Assembly (NCBI RefSeq): GCF_000802245.2
Contig: NZ_CP021080.1
Span: forward strand, 930,001-994,000
Direction: 5' to 3'
DNA: 64,000 nucleotides
DNA from: Streptomyces pluripotens
Lineage (GTDB): Bacteria > Actinomycetota > Actinomycetes > Streptomycetales > Streptomycetaceae
The position numbers were made by a program, and so were the translations under genes. Positions 51,271-60,813 of this stretch are shown piece after piece (the first letter of the stretch is position 1; the number at the start of each line of letters is the position of its first letter). The notes under the pieces are model-generated. The model was not told the DNA's origin, searched no databases, and was given only the letters and a program-made list of their open reading frames with translations.

Positions 51271-52098
51271 TCAACGGCCGGCCAGGGCCTTCTCACCGGC
51301 GTGACGCATGACCTCCAGCGGAGCCGGGGAGCGGCCGGTCATTCGTTCGACCTGGAGGACGGCCTGGTGGACCAGCAGGTCGAGGCCGCTGACCACAGCG
51401 CCCCCGAACATGGACCAGCGAGCCGCGAGCTCGGTTGGCCAGGGGTCGTAGAGCACGTCGAAGAGGGCGGCGGGGCGCTCGGGTACGGCGGCGGCAAGGT
51501 CGTCGGTGGCACCAGCGGGCGTGGTGGCGATCACCAGCGGTGCGCGCAGGGCCTCGGCCGCGTCCGCCCAGTCCGCCGTCCGCACCTCCACGCCCAGCCG
51601 CTCGCCCCAGTGCCGCATCTCGGCGGCACGGGCCTCACTGCGGACGTAGACGGCGACCTCCCCGGCGCAGATCCGGGACAACGCGGCGAGCGCGGAGGAG
51701 GCGGTGGCACCGGCACCGAGGATCGCGGCAGAATCGACCCGGGTGATGCCGTGCTCACGCAGTGCCGCCGCCATGCCCGGGATATCGGTGTTGTCGCCGG
51801 TGCGGCGTCCGTCCTCGGTGAAGACGACGGTGTTGACCGCGTCAACGGAGGCGGCGGTGTCGCTGATCTCGTCCAACAGCGGGATGACCGCCCGCTTGAG
51901 CGGCATGGTCAACGACAGCCCCGCCCATTCCTCTCCGAGCTCCCGGACGAAGGCGGGCAGACCGGCTTCGTCGACCTCGAAGCGGTCGTACGACCAGTCG
52001 GTGAGCCCGAGTTCGGCGTACGCCGCCCGGTGCAGCACCGGGGAGAGAGAGTGGGAGATGGGCGAACCGAGCACGGCGGCCCGGTGTCTTACGGTCAT
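51271..52098 (-). CDS. aroE: Shikimate dehydrogenase
   Basis: It reduces 3-dehydroshikimate with NADPH. The 275-residue enzyme has the substrate motif VLGSPISHSLSPVLHRAAY (8-26), the catalytic Lys in LTMPLKRAVIPL, the Asn-Asp pair in DNTDIPG, and the Rossmann motif AAILGAGATASSALAAL. The start at 52098 overlaps the mltG stop by one base (TGATG), so initiation depends on termination of mltG. It lies 165 bases before aroC. Confidence 0.96.
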   Translation of the reverse strand: MTVRHRAAVLGSPISHSLSPVLHRAAYAELGLTDWSYDRFEVDEAGLPAFVRELGEEWAGLSLTMPLKRAVIPLLDEISDTAASVDAVNTVVFTEDGRRTGDNTDIPGMAAALREHGITRVDSAAILGAGATASSALAALSRICAGEVAVYVRSEARAAEMRHWGERLGVEVRTADWADAAEALRAPLVIATTPAGATDDLAAAVPERPAALFDVLYDPWPTELAARWSMFGGAVVSGLDLLVHQAVLQVERMTGRSPAPLEVMRHAGEKALAGR

Positions 52099-53777
52099 CA
52101 GTTCTTTTTCCTCGACGCGTTCCATTCTTCGACCAGCTTGTTGTGTTCCTCAAGCGTCCTGGTGAACTTGCTGGTCTTGCCGTCCATCGAGATGAAGTAG
52201 TACCAGCCGTCGTGTGTCGGGTCGAGCGCGCCCTTGATCGCTTCCTCGCCGGGGTTGTCGATGGGTCCCGGTGGCAGGCCCTTGGAGAAGTAGGTGTTGT
52301 AGGGGTTGTTGTACCTACGCAGCTCGGCGATGCTCAGGTCGATCTTGCTCTGGTTCTTCACGTAGTTGTACGTGGAGTCGAATTCCAGGCGCCCGTAGGT
52401 CTGGGTGTTGTCCGGCGTGAGGCGGTTGTAGACGACCTCGGCCATCTTGCGGAAGTCCTCGTGACTCGTGCCCTCCGCCTGCACCAGGCTCGCCACGGTG
52501 AGCAGTTGCCAGGGGCTGTCGAGACCAAGGCTCTTGGCGTTCTTCTCCAGGCCCAGCTCCGAGTACTTGGCGCTGGCCCGCGACACCATGCTTTTCAGGA
52601 CGGCTTCCGGTTCCTGGCCCTTGGTAACCGCGTAGCTGGACGGGTAGAGGAACCCTTCCAGCGGGTCCTTGAGGTTCGGGTGGTTCAGCGCCCAGCCGGG
52701 CAGGCCGAGGTGCTTGTACTCCTTCTTCGCAACGCGCGCGGTGGTCCCCGCCGCCACCTCGAGGCGCTTGTCGATGAGCGCGTAGACCGCTGTGTTGCGC
52801 AGGCCCTCGGCGATGATCAGGTTGCCACGGCTCTTCGGGCTCAGCATCAGTTTGACCGCACTCGCGGCGGACATGTGCTTCTCCAGGGTGTAGACACCGT
52901 CCTGGAGCGACTTGCCGTGGGGATTGGCCTGCAGCGCGGAGACGAACGCGTCCACGCTCTCGACGACGCCCGCCTCTTTCAGTTTCTGGCCGATCGCCAA
53001 GCCACCAGCGCCCTTGGGGATGGTCACCGTGACCTGCTCACCGTTTCCGTCACCCGCATAATCCGGTGCCACGCCGAAACGATTTTGGTAGAACTTGTAG
53101 CCGAAGTACCCGACTACACCGAGTCCGCCGCCGAACACCAGGACGACCACCATGCAGGCACAGCCGGTGCGTCCCTTCCTGCCCTTGACCGGCTTGCGGC
53201 CGCTGCCTGGTTTCCTGCCTTTGCCGCGCCGGTCGCGCCGGCTCTGGAGCTCGTGCTGCTCCCCGTCGTCGCCCCCGCCGCCGGCGAAGGCGTGCTCCTC
53301 CTCGGCCGGGGATTCCGGTTCCGGTTCCGGTTCGGGGCTTCGGTGGCCGGGCGGCTTCGGGGGCGGGTAGGCGTCCTCCGTGCCATAGAAGTCGGGCTGT
53401 TCCCCGCCATAGGCCACGGGCTGCTGGTCGTACGGGTCGCCTGCACCGGCGGCATGGGGCAGGGGACCGTGGCCGCCGGTCGCGTCCCAGCCACCCCGGT
53501 GGAACTGCTGCTGGGGGTGACCGGCGTACTGCTGGTCGTACTGGAGCAGGCTCTGTTCCTCGTAGTACTGCTGGTACTGCTGCCCGGTGTGCCCGGACTG
53601 CTGCTCCTGGCTCCAGTCTCCGTACTGCGGCTCCTGCAGGTAGGGCTGCTGCGGCTGGCCGCCGTAGGCAGCCTGCCGGCCGACGTGCGCCTGCTGCCCT
53701 TCCCATCCGCCGTCCCCGTACAACGGGTCCTCGGGATGCCACGGTTCGGAGCCAGGGCCCCGGCCATACTCAGTCAT
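52098..53777 (-). CDS. mltG: Endolytic murein transglycosylase MltG (YceG)
   Basis: It cleaves nascent peptidoglycan glycan strands at the membrane. The 559-residue protein has a very long disordered cytosolic N-terminus: residues 1-140 rich in Gln/Tyr/Gly, then a Pro/Glu-rich stretch and a basic Lys/Gly/Arg cluster (181-204). The transmembrane helix is at about 205-229. The extracytoplasmic YceG domain follows (about 245-555). The catalytic Glu is E435 in ASLVQAEGTSHEDF, with VYNRL and LDPTHDGWYYF nearby. It lies between ruvX and aroE. Confidence 0.93.
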   Translation of the reverse strand: MTEYGRGPGSEPWHPEDPLYGDGGWEGQQAHVGRQAAYGGQPQQPYLQEPQYGDWSQEQQSGHTGQQYQQYYEEQSLLQYDQQYAGHPQQQFHRGGWDATGGHGPLPHAAGAGDPYDQQPVAYGGEQPDFYGTEDAYPPPKPPGHRSPEPEPEPESPAEEEHAFAGGGGDDGEQHELQSRRDRRGKGRKPGSGRKPVKGRKGRTGCACMVVVLVFGGGLGVVGYFGYKFYQNRFGVAPDYAGDGNGEQVTVTIPKGAGGLAIGQKLKEAGVVESVDAFVSALQANPHGKSLQDGVYTLEKHMSAASAVKLMLSPKSRGNLIIAEGLRNTAVYALIDKRLEVAAGTTARVAKKEYKHLGLPGWALNHPNLKDPLEGFLYPSSYAVTKGQEPEAVLKSMVSRASAKYSELGLEKNAKSLGLDSPWQLLTVASLVQAEGTSHEDFRKMAEVVYNRLTPDNTQTYGRLEFDSTYNYVKNQSKIDLSIAELRRYNNPYNTYFSKGLPPGPIDNPGEEAIKGALDPTHDGWYYFISMDGKTSKFTRTLEEHNKLVEEWNASRKKN

Positions 53778-53899
53778 CGATCCCCTAGAGCCGCGAGGCC
53801 GATGGTCACGCGACCGGTGGGCCGGTTCCCATTCCGCCTCTTGTTGTGCCCCGGCTGTTCGAACACCGGCGCATCGCGCGGAACGTTACCGTATCGCGA

Positions 53900-54364
53900 T
53901 CAGATGACCACTTCGACGCCCTCACCGGGTGGTTTACCTGACACCCGTTCGGATTCCAGGGCCTGCTGCAGAATGACGACGGCCGCGGCCTGGTCGATGA
54001 CGGAGCGGCCCTTCTTCGACTTCACCCCCGAGGCGCGTAGTCCCTGACTGGCCGTCACGGTCGTCATCCGTTCGTCCAGCAGGCGCACCGGCACCGGTTT
54101 GACACCCTGGGCCAGCTCCTGGGCGAAGCTGCGGACCTTGGCCGCGGCCGGGCCCTCGCCCCCCTTGAGGGAGCGGGGGAGACCGACGACGACCTCGATC
54201 GGTTCGTACTCCTCCACCAGTTGCCGCAGCCGGCGGTGGGCGGCGGGGACGTCCCGGCCGGGGACCGTCTCCACAGGGGTGGCAAGGATCCCGTCGGGGT
54301 CACACGAGGCGACTCCGATCCGAGCGTCCCCGACGTCGATCGCGATACGACGTCCTCTGCGCAT
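53900..54364 (-). CDS. ruvX: RuvX/YqgF RNase H-fold protein (putative Holliday junction resolvase)
   Basis: A 154-residue RNase H-like protein. The acidic motif IAIDVGDARIGVASCDPDG (about 7-25), VVVGLPRSLKGGEGPAA, the Glu in LLDERMTTVTA and the final Asp region SVIDQAAAVVILQQALE are typical of YqgF. The family is implicated in 16S rRNA 5'-end maturation and Holliday-junction cleavage. The ATG at 54364 gives the family length. It lies 49 bases after alaS and 122 bases before mltG, a common alaS-ruvX-mltG order. Confidence 0.95.
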   Translation of the reverse strand: MRRGRRIAIDVGDARIGVASCDPDGILATPVETVPGRDVPAAHRRLRQLVEEYEPIEVVVGLPRSLKGGEGPAAAKVRSFAQELAQGVKPVPVRLLDERMTTVTASQGLRASGVKSKKGRSVIDQAAAVVILQQALESERVSGKPPGEGVEVVI

Positions 54365-54413
54365 GTTCCGGCCGTTTCCTTGCTCTGCGGTCACTCGTCG
54401 GCCATTTCGGCGA

Positions 54414-57086
54414 TCACTTGGCGGCTTCGGCGACAAGACGCTCGACGGCAGCCACGGCGTCGCCGACGGCAGCCGGGTTCTGGCCGCCGCCCTGAGCGAC
54501 GTCGGGCTTGCCGCCACCGCCGCCGCCGAGCGTCTTGGCGGCGGTACGGACCAGGTCACCGGCCTTCAGCCCACGCTCGCGGGCGGCCTCGTTGGTGGCG
54601 ATGACGGTCAGCGGCTTACCGCCCGTCACCGTGAACAGGGCCACCACGGCCGCCCGGCCGCCCTGGATGCGGCCGCGTACGTCGAGGACCAGCTTGCGCA
54701 GGTCGTCCGGCGTGGTGCCGTCCGGAACCCGGCCGGTGACGACGGCCACGCCGCGTACGTCCTTGGCGGACTCGGCCAGACCAGCGGCGGCCTGCAGCAC
54801 CTTCTCGGCGCGGAACTTCTCGATCTCCTTCTCGGCGTCCTTCAGCTTGCCGAGCATCGAGGAGATCTTCTCCGGCAGCTCCTCCGGACGGCCCTTGAGT
54901 AGCTCGGTCAACTGGTTGACGACCGTGTGCTCACGGGCGAGGAAGTGGTAGGCGTCCACACCGACCAGGGCCTCGATACGACGCACCCCGGAACCGATGG
55001 AGGACTCTCCGAGCAGCTTCACCAGACCCAGCTGAGCGGTGTTGTGCACGTGGGTGCCACCACACAGCTCCTTGGAGAAGTCGCCGATGGTAACCACGCG
55101 GACCCGCTCGCCGTACTTCTCGCCGAACTCGGCGATGGCACCCTGCTTCTTGGCCTCGTCGATGCCCATGACCTCGGCGTGCACGTCGAGGTCGCGGGCG
55201 AGCACCTCGTTGATCTTCTGCTCGACGTCCGTCATCACGGCCGTCGGCACGGCCGACGGGGAACCGAAGTCGAAGCGGAAGCGGCCGGGCTGGTTCTCGG
55301 AACCGGCCTGGGCGGCGGTCGGGCCGAGGGCGTCGCGCAGGGCCTGGTGGGTCAGGTGGGTGGCCGAGTGGGCGCGGGCGATGGCCTTGCGGCGGCGGGC
55401 GTCGATGGAAGCGTGGGCCTTGGCCCCGACCGTCACCTCACCGACCTGGACGACGCCCTTGTGGACATAGACGCCCGGCACCGGCTTCTGACAGTCGCGG
55501 ACCTCGATGACGGCACCGGAGTCGACCCTGATCCGGCCGGTGTCACCGATCTGGCCGCCGCCCTCGGCGTAGAACGGAGTGCGGTCCAGGACGACCTCGA
55601 CCTCGTCGCCCTCGCTGGCGGCGGGGGAAGACAGACCGTCGACGAGCAGACCGACGACCGTGACTTCCCCCTCGGTGTCGCTGTAGCCGATGAAGTCGGT
55701 GGCGCCGGAGGCGTCGGCGATCTCGCGGTAGGCCCCCAGGTCGGCGTGGCCGGTCTTCTTGGCCTGGGCATCAGCCTTGGCGCGCTCCCGCTGCTCCTTC
55801 ATCAGGCGGCGGAAGCCCTCCTCATCCACGGTCAGGCCCTGCTCGGCGGCCATCTCCAAGGTGAGGTCGATCGGGAAGCCCCAGGTGTCGTGGAGCAGGA
55901 AGGCCTTGTCGCCGGGCAGGATCGCGGAGCCGGCGGCCTTGGTCTCGGCGACGGCGGTGTCGAGGATGTTGGTGCCGGCCTTCAGCGTCTTGAGGAAGGC
56001 GTTCTCCTCGGCGAGAGCGACCTTCTCGATGCGCTCGCGGTCGGTGATCAGCTCGGGGTACTGCTGGCCCATCATGCCGATCACGGTGTCAATGAGGCCC
56101 TTGACGACCGGACCGGTGGCGCCGAGCAGACGCATGTTGCGGATGGCGCGGCGCATGATGCGGCGCAGTACGTAGCCGCGGCCCTCGTTGCCCGGGGTGA
56201 CGCCGTCACCGATGAGCATGGTGGCGGTGCGCATGTGGTCGGTGACCACGCGCAGGGACACGTCCGAGTCGTGGGCGTCGCCGTAGCGGACCCCGGTCAG
56301 TTCGGTGGCCTTGTCGATGACGGCCATGGAGGTGTCGATCTCGTACATGTTCTGCACGCCCTGCAGAATCATGGCGAGCCGCTCGAGGCCGAGCCCCGTG
56401 TCGATGTTCTTGCTCGGCAGGTCCCCGAGGATCTCGAAGTTGTCCTTGCCGATGCCCTCACCTCGTTCGTACTGCATGAAGACGAGGTTCCAGATCTCCA
56501 CGTACCGCTCGTCGTTGACGGCGGGCCCGCCCTCGACGCCGAACTCGGGGCCGCGGTCGTAGTTGATCTCGGAGCAGGGGCCGCACGGGCCGGGCACGCC
56601 CATGGACCAGAAGTTGTCCTTCATCCCCAGGCGCTGGATGCGCTCCTTGGGCACTCCGACGACCTCGTGCCAGATCTGCTCGGCCTCGTCGTCGTCCTGG
56701 TAGACGGTGATCCACACGCGCTCGGGGTCGAGACCGTAACCGCCCTTGTCCTGGGGCGAGGTGAGCAGCTCCCAGGCCAGCTTGATGGCGCCTTCCTTGA
56801 AGTAGTCGCCGAAGGAGAAGTTGCCGCACATCTGGAAGAACGTGCCGTGCCGCGTGGTCTTGCCGACCTCTTCGATGTCGGGTGTGCGCACGCACTTCTG
56901 CACGCTGGTGGCGCGCGGGAAGGGCGGCTTGACCTCACCCAGGAAGTAGGGCTTGAAGGGCACCATGCCGGCGGGTACGAGGAGCAGAGTCGGGTCGTCC
57001 GCGATGAGCGACGCCGAAGGGACGACGGTGTGCCCGCGCTCCTCGAAGAAGCTCAGCCAGCGGCGGCGAATCTCGGCCGACTCCAT
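54414..57086 (-). CDS. alaS: Alanyl-tRNA synthetase
   Basis: An 890-residue class II synthetase with an editing domain. Visible marks are [26 protein letters not shown] at the N-terminus, the catalytic-site [20 protein letters not shown], the editing-site [11 protein letters not shown] and [11 protein letters not shown] with the zinc-binding His/Cys residues. The glycine-rich C-terminal DHHA1 region contains [16 protein letters not shown]. It overlaps the small upstream gene by one base (TGATG). Confidence 0.98.
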   Translation of the reverse strand: MESAEIRRRWLSFFEERGHTVVPSASLIADDPTLLLVPAGMVPFKPYFLGEVKPPFPRATSVQKCVRTPDIEEVGKTTRHGTFFQMCGNFSFGDYFKEGAIKLAWELLTSPQDKGGYGLDPERVWITVYQDDDEAEQIWHEVVGVPKERIQRLGMKDNFWSMGVPGPCGPCSEINYDRGPEFGVEGGPAVNDERYVEIWNLVFMQYERGEGIGKDNFEILGDLPSKNIDTGLGLERLAMILQGVQNMYEIDTSMAVIDKATELTGVRYGDAHDSDVSLRVVTDHMRTATMLIGDGVTPGNEGRGYVLRRIMRRAIRNMRLLGATGPVVKGLIDTVIGMMGQQYPELITDRERIEKVALAEENAFLKTLKAGTNILDTAVAETKAAGSAILPGDKAFLLHDTWGFPIDLTLEMAAEQGLTVDEEGFRRLMKEQRERAKADAQAKKTGHADLGAYREIADASGATDFIGYSDTEGEVTVVGLLVDGLSSPAASEGDEVEVVLDRTPFYAEGGGQIGDTGRIRVDSGAVIEVRDCQKPVPGVYVHKGVVQVGEVTVGAKAHASIDARRRKAIARAHSATHLTHQALRDALGPTAAQAGSENQPGRFRFDFGSPSAVPTAVMTDVEQKINEVLARDLDVHAEVMGIDEAKKQGAIAEFGEKYGERVRVVTIGDFSKELCGGTHVHNTAQLGLVKLLGESSIGSGVRRIEALVGVDAYHFLAREHTVVNQLTELLKGRPEELPEKISSMLGKLKDAEKEIEKFRAEKVLQAAAGLAESAKDVRGVAVVTGRVPDGTTPDDLRKLVLDVRGRIQGGRAAVVALFTVTGGKPLTVIATNEAARERGLKAGDLVRTAAKTLGGGGGGKPDVAQGGGQNPAAVGDAVAAVERLVAEAAK

Positions 57087-57433
57087 CAGTGGTCCTCATT
57101 CCGGTTGTACGAGTACGTCGTGTTCTCGATGTACTTCGGGTTACTGCGGTTGTTCTCCATGGCGGTGTGACGCCGGGGCGCGGGAAGTGCGGGGTCCACG
57201 TCGATACCCAACGCCTCCCCCAGCTCGACCTCCCGCTGGGCCATGTTGTCGCGGACGTCGACGGCAAAGCCGACTGCGCGGTCCCTCAGGCGCTGACCGG
57301 TCTCCAGGGCCTTGTTCGCCGCAGTGGCGGCCAGGCTCTCCGGCGTCAGCTGCTTGAGTTTGCGGTTGACCTTGGTGGTGGCCCACACCCCGGCGGCGAC
57401 ACCGGTGGTGAACCAGAACGTACGGCGGAACAT
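57086..57433 (-). CDS. DUF6167-type small membrane-associated protein
   Basis: A 115-residue protein. A short N-terminal hydrophobic helix ([20 protein letters not shown], 3-22) precedes a helical region with [36 protein letters not shown]. The Asn/Tyr-rich tail [12 protein letters not shown] is not expected to fold. The stop of this gene overlaps the alaS start by one base, so AlaS translation may depend on it. With the DUF948 protein it forms a conserved small pair ahead of alaS in Streptomyces. Its function is unknown. Confidence 0.75.
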   Translation of the reverse strand: MFRRTFWFTTGVAAGVWATTKVNRKLKQLTPESLAATAANKALETGQRLRDRAVGFAVDVRDNMAQREVELGEALGIDVDPALPAPRRHTAMENNRSNPKYIENTTYSYNRNEDH

Positions 57434-57442
57434 CGCTCGGTC

Positions 57443-57886
57443 TCAGTCCCTCTTTCCGCGGGCGGTGCGCTTGCGTGGTGCGGCAGGGACGGTGCGGCCC
57501 ACGATCACGGTACGCCGCTGCGACTTCGCGGGCACGCCCTCCTTGCGGACGCCCAGAGCCCGGCGGACGCCGTAGCCGAAGGCCGCGACCTTGACCAGCG
57601 GGCCGCCGAAGGTGGAGGCGACGGTGGTCGACAGCGCGGAGGCGTTCGACGTGACCTCCTGGACGTCGGAGGCGATCGCATCGACCCGGTCGATCTGGGT
57701 CTGTGCGGACCGCACGGCCGACGATGCGTCGGCGAGCAGCGGGACGGCCTGGTCAGTCACGTCCACCACGAGTTTGGTGGTCGCCTTGAGCGTCTGGGCC
57801 ACCCTCGCCAGCGCGACCGCGAGGAAGGAGACCAGGATCGCCCAGAAGACGGCCACCAGAATCCCGGCCACCTCTCCACCGGACAC
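57443..57886 (-). CDS. DUF948 membrane protein
   Basis: A 147-residue protein with one N-terminal transmembrane helix (about 5-28, VAGILVAVFWAILVSFLAVALARV). A heptad-like, methyl-accepting-protein-like helix follows (about 30-95, with SAVRSAQTQIDRVDAIASDVQEVTSNASAL). The tail is basic (RKRTARGKRD). These are the features of DUF948 proteins, whose role is unknown. The GTG at 57886 starts the conserved SGGEVAGILVAVFW; an ATG at 57922 with AAGG upstream would add 12 basic residues. It is nine bases before the DUF6167 gene and probably co-transcribed with alaS. Confidence 0.75.
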   Translation of the reverse strand: MSGGEVAGILVAVFWAILVSFLAVALARVAQTLKATTKLVVDVTDQAVPLLADASSAVRSAQTQIDRVDAIASDVQEVTSNASALSTTVASTFGGPLVKVAAFGYGVRRALGVRKEGVPAKSQRRTVIVGRTVPAAPRKRTARGKRD

Positions 57887-58104
57887 TGTGCGCACCCGCT
57901 CCCTGAAACGTTCTCTGAGCATCGGAACCTTGAAAAGGCAGTGCCCCGAGCCTATCGCGCCGCGACCGGGGCTCCGTACCGGATTAGCTGGCACCGGGCC
58001 GGGAGCTGCGGGAAGCGATTGTACGGAGGGAACAGGCTTCAGTACGCTCCGTGTCCCAGGCGAGCGCCTCAGAGCCCCGCCCCCCTGGGCAGACGGCCAT
58101 CGGC

Positions 58105-58325
58105 CCCCCGAACCCACCTCTTTCGTCGGGCGCTCGGCCGAACTCGACCGGCTGGCGGCCGTGCTGGACCGGGCGCGCAGCTGTTCCCGCTGGCACCGCT
58201 GAACGCCGACGAGGTGGTGGGGCTATTCACGGGCCGTGCCTGGGGCCGGGGGGCGGAGGTGCCCGACCGCCCGGAAGTGCGGGAGCTCTGCTACCGGTTG
58301 GAGGGGCTCCCCGGCACAATCGGTC
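58105..58325 (+). pseudogene. Remnant of an AfsR/NB-ARC-type ATPase regulator
   Basis: One plus-strand frame reads PTSFVGRSAELDRLAAVLDRAR, the typical N-terminal linker of NB-ARC/AfsR/LuxR-type ATPases, and stops at 58200. A second frame, starting near 58178, reads LFPLAPLNADEVVGLF and later EVRELCYRLEGLPGTI, typical of the C-terminal end of the same ATPase domain. The Walker A and B parts are missing. A large internal deletion with a frame change explains this. No intact gene covers the gap between the DUF948 gene and rpsD. Confidence 0.7.
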
Positions 58326-58451
58326 GTCCGCCGCGACGAGAGCGGGGGGCGCCCTCGTTACCGCGGGTCGACCGGGAAACGCGAACCCGCCGCCTCGCCC
58401 GCCCTGAGGGGCGGGGAGACGGCGGGCTGAGGTGCTACGCCGCGGCCGGGA

Positions 58452-59066
58452 TCAGCGGGCGTAGTACTCGACGACGAGCTGCTCGTCGCAGATCACCGGG
58501 ATCTCCTTGCGGTTCGGGTCGCGGTCCAGGCGGAACGCCAGGGCCTTGAGGTTCACCTGCAGGTAGCGCGGGGTCTCACCCTCGGGGGCGAAGCCACCCT
58601 CGCGGGCGATCTGGAAGAGCGTCTTGTCCTTGGAGCGGTCGCGGACCTGCACGACGTCGTCCGGGCGGACGCGGAAGGACGGCTTGTCGACCTTCTGGCC
58701 GTTGACCTGGATGTGGCCGTGGACGACCATCTGGCGGGCCTGGTAGATCGTGCGGGCGATGCCCGAACGCAGGACCAGCGCGTCGAGACGGCGCTCCAGC
58801 TCGATGATCAGGGCCTCACCCGTCTTGCCCTGGACCTTGGAAGCACGCTCGTAGGCGCGGACGAGCTGGCGCTCGGACACGTCGTACTGCGCGCGCAGAC
58901 GCTGCTTCTCCAGCAGACGGACCTTGTAGTCCGAGTTCTGCTTGCGGCCACGACCGTGCTCACCCGGCGGGTAGGGGCGGGCCTCGAAGTACTTGACGGC
59001 CTTCGGGGTCAGCGCGATGCCGAGGGCACGCGACTTCTTGACCTTGGGACGGGACTGGTTCGCCAT
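58452..59066 (-). CDS. rpsD: 30S ribosomal protein S4
   Basis: A 204-residue primary 16S rRNA-binding protein. It has the N-terminal basic region without the four zinc cysteines (C-minus type), [20 protein letters not shown], and an S4 RNA-binding domain (about 95-155) with [30 protein letters not shown]. It is separate from the usual alpha operon, as expected in Streptomyces. A C-minus S4 usually means zinc independence; no zinc-dependent paralogue is present here. The upstream 336 bases hold the leader. Confidence 0.98.
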   Translation of the reverse strand: MANQSRPKVKKSRALGIALTPKAVKYFEARPYPPGEHGRGRKQNSDYKVRLLEKQRLRAQYDVSERQLVRAYERASKVQGKTGEALIIELERRLDALVLRSGIARTIYQARQMVVHGHIQVNGQKVDKPSFRVRPDDVVQVRDRSKDKTLFQIAREGGFAPEGETPRYLQVNLKALAFRLDRDPNRKEIPVICDEQLVVEYYAR

Positions 59067-59402
59067 GGAACCGAACACCTCGTGTTTCTGATGCGAATAC
59101 GGCTTCACCAGGGTTAGGGGAGGTCGCATCCGCAGCCGGGAAATTCCCGCCGGGACCGTAGCCGGTCCCCGGTGGGCAGCCGCTCCCCTGGTCTGGGCAC
59201 ATACGTGCAGCACGCGAGTGGCCCACCGACCTCTCCCGGACCCGGGTGGTGGTGGGCTGCCCGCGACACCGTTCGACGGTGCGCGACGCTCCTGGAACCC
59301 CCCAGGGGAGGTTCCGGCTGGATGCCCCGCTCTGGTGGTGCCGGTACTCCTTGCGGAGGCACGGACACGGGGCTCAGCACTCCGGTGGATTCTACAGGGC
59401 GC
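59067..59402 (-). promoter_or_regulatory. rpsD leader region with hairpins
   Basis: These 336 bases carry no gene. On the minus strand, several stem-loops can form: GGAACC with GGTTCC near 59286-59310, CACCGT-CGA-ACGGTG near 59265-59285, and GGGACCG-GCTA-CGGTCCC near 59155-59175, about 90 bases before the start. A TAGAAT -10-like element is at about 59388-59393 but lacks a clear -35. Autoregulation by S4 is known in other bacteria; no match to a defined S4-leader motif could be confirmed. Confidence 0.4.
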
Positions 59403-60758
59403 TCAGGGCCGCTTGCGACCGAGGTGCTTCCTGGTCCACTCGACCGCGTCCGCGTACCGGGCCTCGGCTCCGTGCCGGGTCGGCGTGTAGTACTCGCGGT
59501 CCTTGAGGGCATCCGGCGCGTACTGCTGCTGGGCGATGCCCTCGGACAGGTCGTGCGGATACACGTAGCCCTGGGCGTGGCCGAGCTTGGCGGCACCCTT
59601 GTAGTGCCCGTCACGCAGATGCGGCGGCACCGGGCCGGCCAGCCCTTTGCGCACATCCTCCAGTGCGGCGCCGATGGCCGAGGTCGCGGAGTTGGACTTG
59701 GGGGCGAGGGCCAGGGCGATCGTGGCGTGACTCAGGGTGAGGGCGGCCTCGGGGAAGCCGACCATCGCGACGGCCTGGGCGGCGGCGACGGCGATCGACA
59801 AGGCGTTCGGGTCGGCCAGGCCGATGTCCTCACTGGCCGAGATCATGAGGCGGCGGGCGATGAACCGGGGGTCCTCGCCGGCCTCGATCATGCGTGCCAG
59901 GTAGTGCAGGGCCGCGTCGACGTCGGAGCCGCGGATGGATTTGATGAGGGCGCTGGCCACGTCGTAGTGCTGGTCCCCGTCGCGGTCGTACTTCACGGCG
60001 GCCCGGTCAACCGTCTGCTCCAGTGTCCGCAGGCTGATCTCGCTCTCGCCTTGGTCCAGTGCGGCTCCGGCAGCGGCCTCCAGGGCGGTCAGGGCCCGGC
60101 GGGCGTCACCGCCGGCGATCCGCAACAGGTGCTCCTCGGTGTCCTCGGGGAGGCCGACGGCGTCCTTCAGGCCGCGCTGTTCGCTCAGCGCCCGGCGCAG
60201 CAGGCCCCGGACGTCGTCGTCGGTGAGCGGTTCGAGGGTGAGCAGGAGAGAGCGGGAGAGCAGTGGGGAGATGACGGAGAAGTACGGGTTCTCCGTGGTG
60301 GCCGCGATCAGGGTCACCCAGCGGTTCTCCACCGCCGGCAGCAGGGAGTCCTGCTGGGCCTTGCTGAAGCGGTGGATCTCGTCCAGGAAGAGGACGGTCT
60401 CTTTGCCGAAGCCGCCGGTGGCCCGGCGGGCGCCGTCGATGACCGCGCGGACCTCCTTGACGCCCGCGGTGATCGCGGACAGTTCCACGAACCGCTTGTT
60501 GGTCGCCCTGGAGACGACGTAGGCGAGGGTCGTCTTGCCGGTACCGGGCGGACCCCACAGGATCACCGAGGACGGCCCGGCGGGGCCGCCGGCCCCTTCA
60601 CCGACCAGCCGGCGCAGCGGGGAACCGGGGCCCAGCAGATGCTGTTGGCCGACGACCTCGTCGAGCGTGCGCGGGCGCATGCGCACCGCCAGGGGGCTGC
60701 CTGCCGGGTCCTTTTCCTGGCGGTCTTCTGCTGCGGCTGTGAAGAGGTCGGGTTCCAC
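59403..60758 (-). CDS. rarA: Replication-associated recombination protein A (RarA/MgsA AAA ATPase)
   Basis: A 451-residue AAA+ clamp-loader-like ATPase acting at stalled replication forks. The Walker A is GPPGTGKTT (69-77), Walker [17 protein letters not shown], sensor 1 ATTENPYF and the sensor 2 arginine region [12 protein letters not shown]. The C-terminal tetramerisation region has [19 protein letters not shown] and QGYVYPHD, typical of RarA. The GTG start gives MEPDLF, resembling the beta-clamp-binding N-terminus found in the family. It lies 336 bases from rpsD and 55 bases after the VKOR gene. Confidence 0.96.
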   Translation of the reverse strand: MEPDLFTAAAEDRQEKDPAGSPLAVRMRPRTLDEVVGQQHLLGPGSPLRRLVGEGAGGPAGPSSVILWGPPGTGKTTLAYVVSRATNKRFVELSAITAGVKEVRAVIDGARRATGGFGKETVLFLDEIHRFSKAQQDSLLPAVENRWVTLIAATTENPYFSVISPLLSRSLLLTLEPLTDDDVRGLLRRALSEQRGLKDAVGLPEDTEEHLLRIAGGDARRALTALEAAAGAALDQGESEISLRTLEQTVDRAAVKYDRDGDQHYDVASALIKSIRGSDVDAALHYLARMIEAGEDPRFIARRLMISASEDIGLADPNALSIAVAAAQAVAMVGFPEAALTLSHATIALALAPKSNSATSAIGAALEDVRKGLAGPVPPHLRDGHYKGAAKLGHAQGYVYPHDLSEGIAQQQYAPDALKDREYYTPTRHGAEARYADAVEWTRKHLGRKRP

Positions 60759-60813
60759 GCTGAAACCCTAAATCACGGGGCTGACATCGCGGCCGGGCCG
60801 ACCGGGTGGCCGG

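Noticed and set aside
54927..57170. A 747-residue plus-strand open frame over alaS
   Set aside because: Shadow of AlaS in the opposite strand; no domain signature or Shine-Dalgarno sequence.
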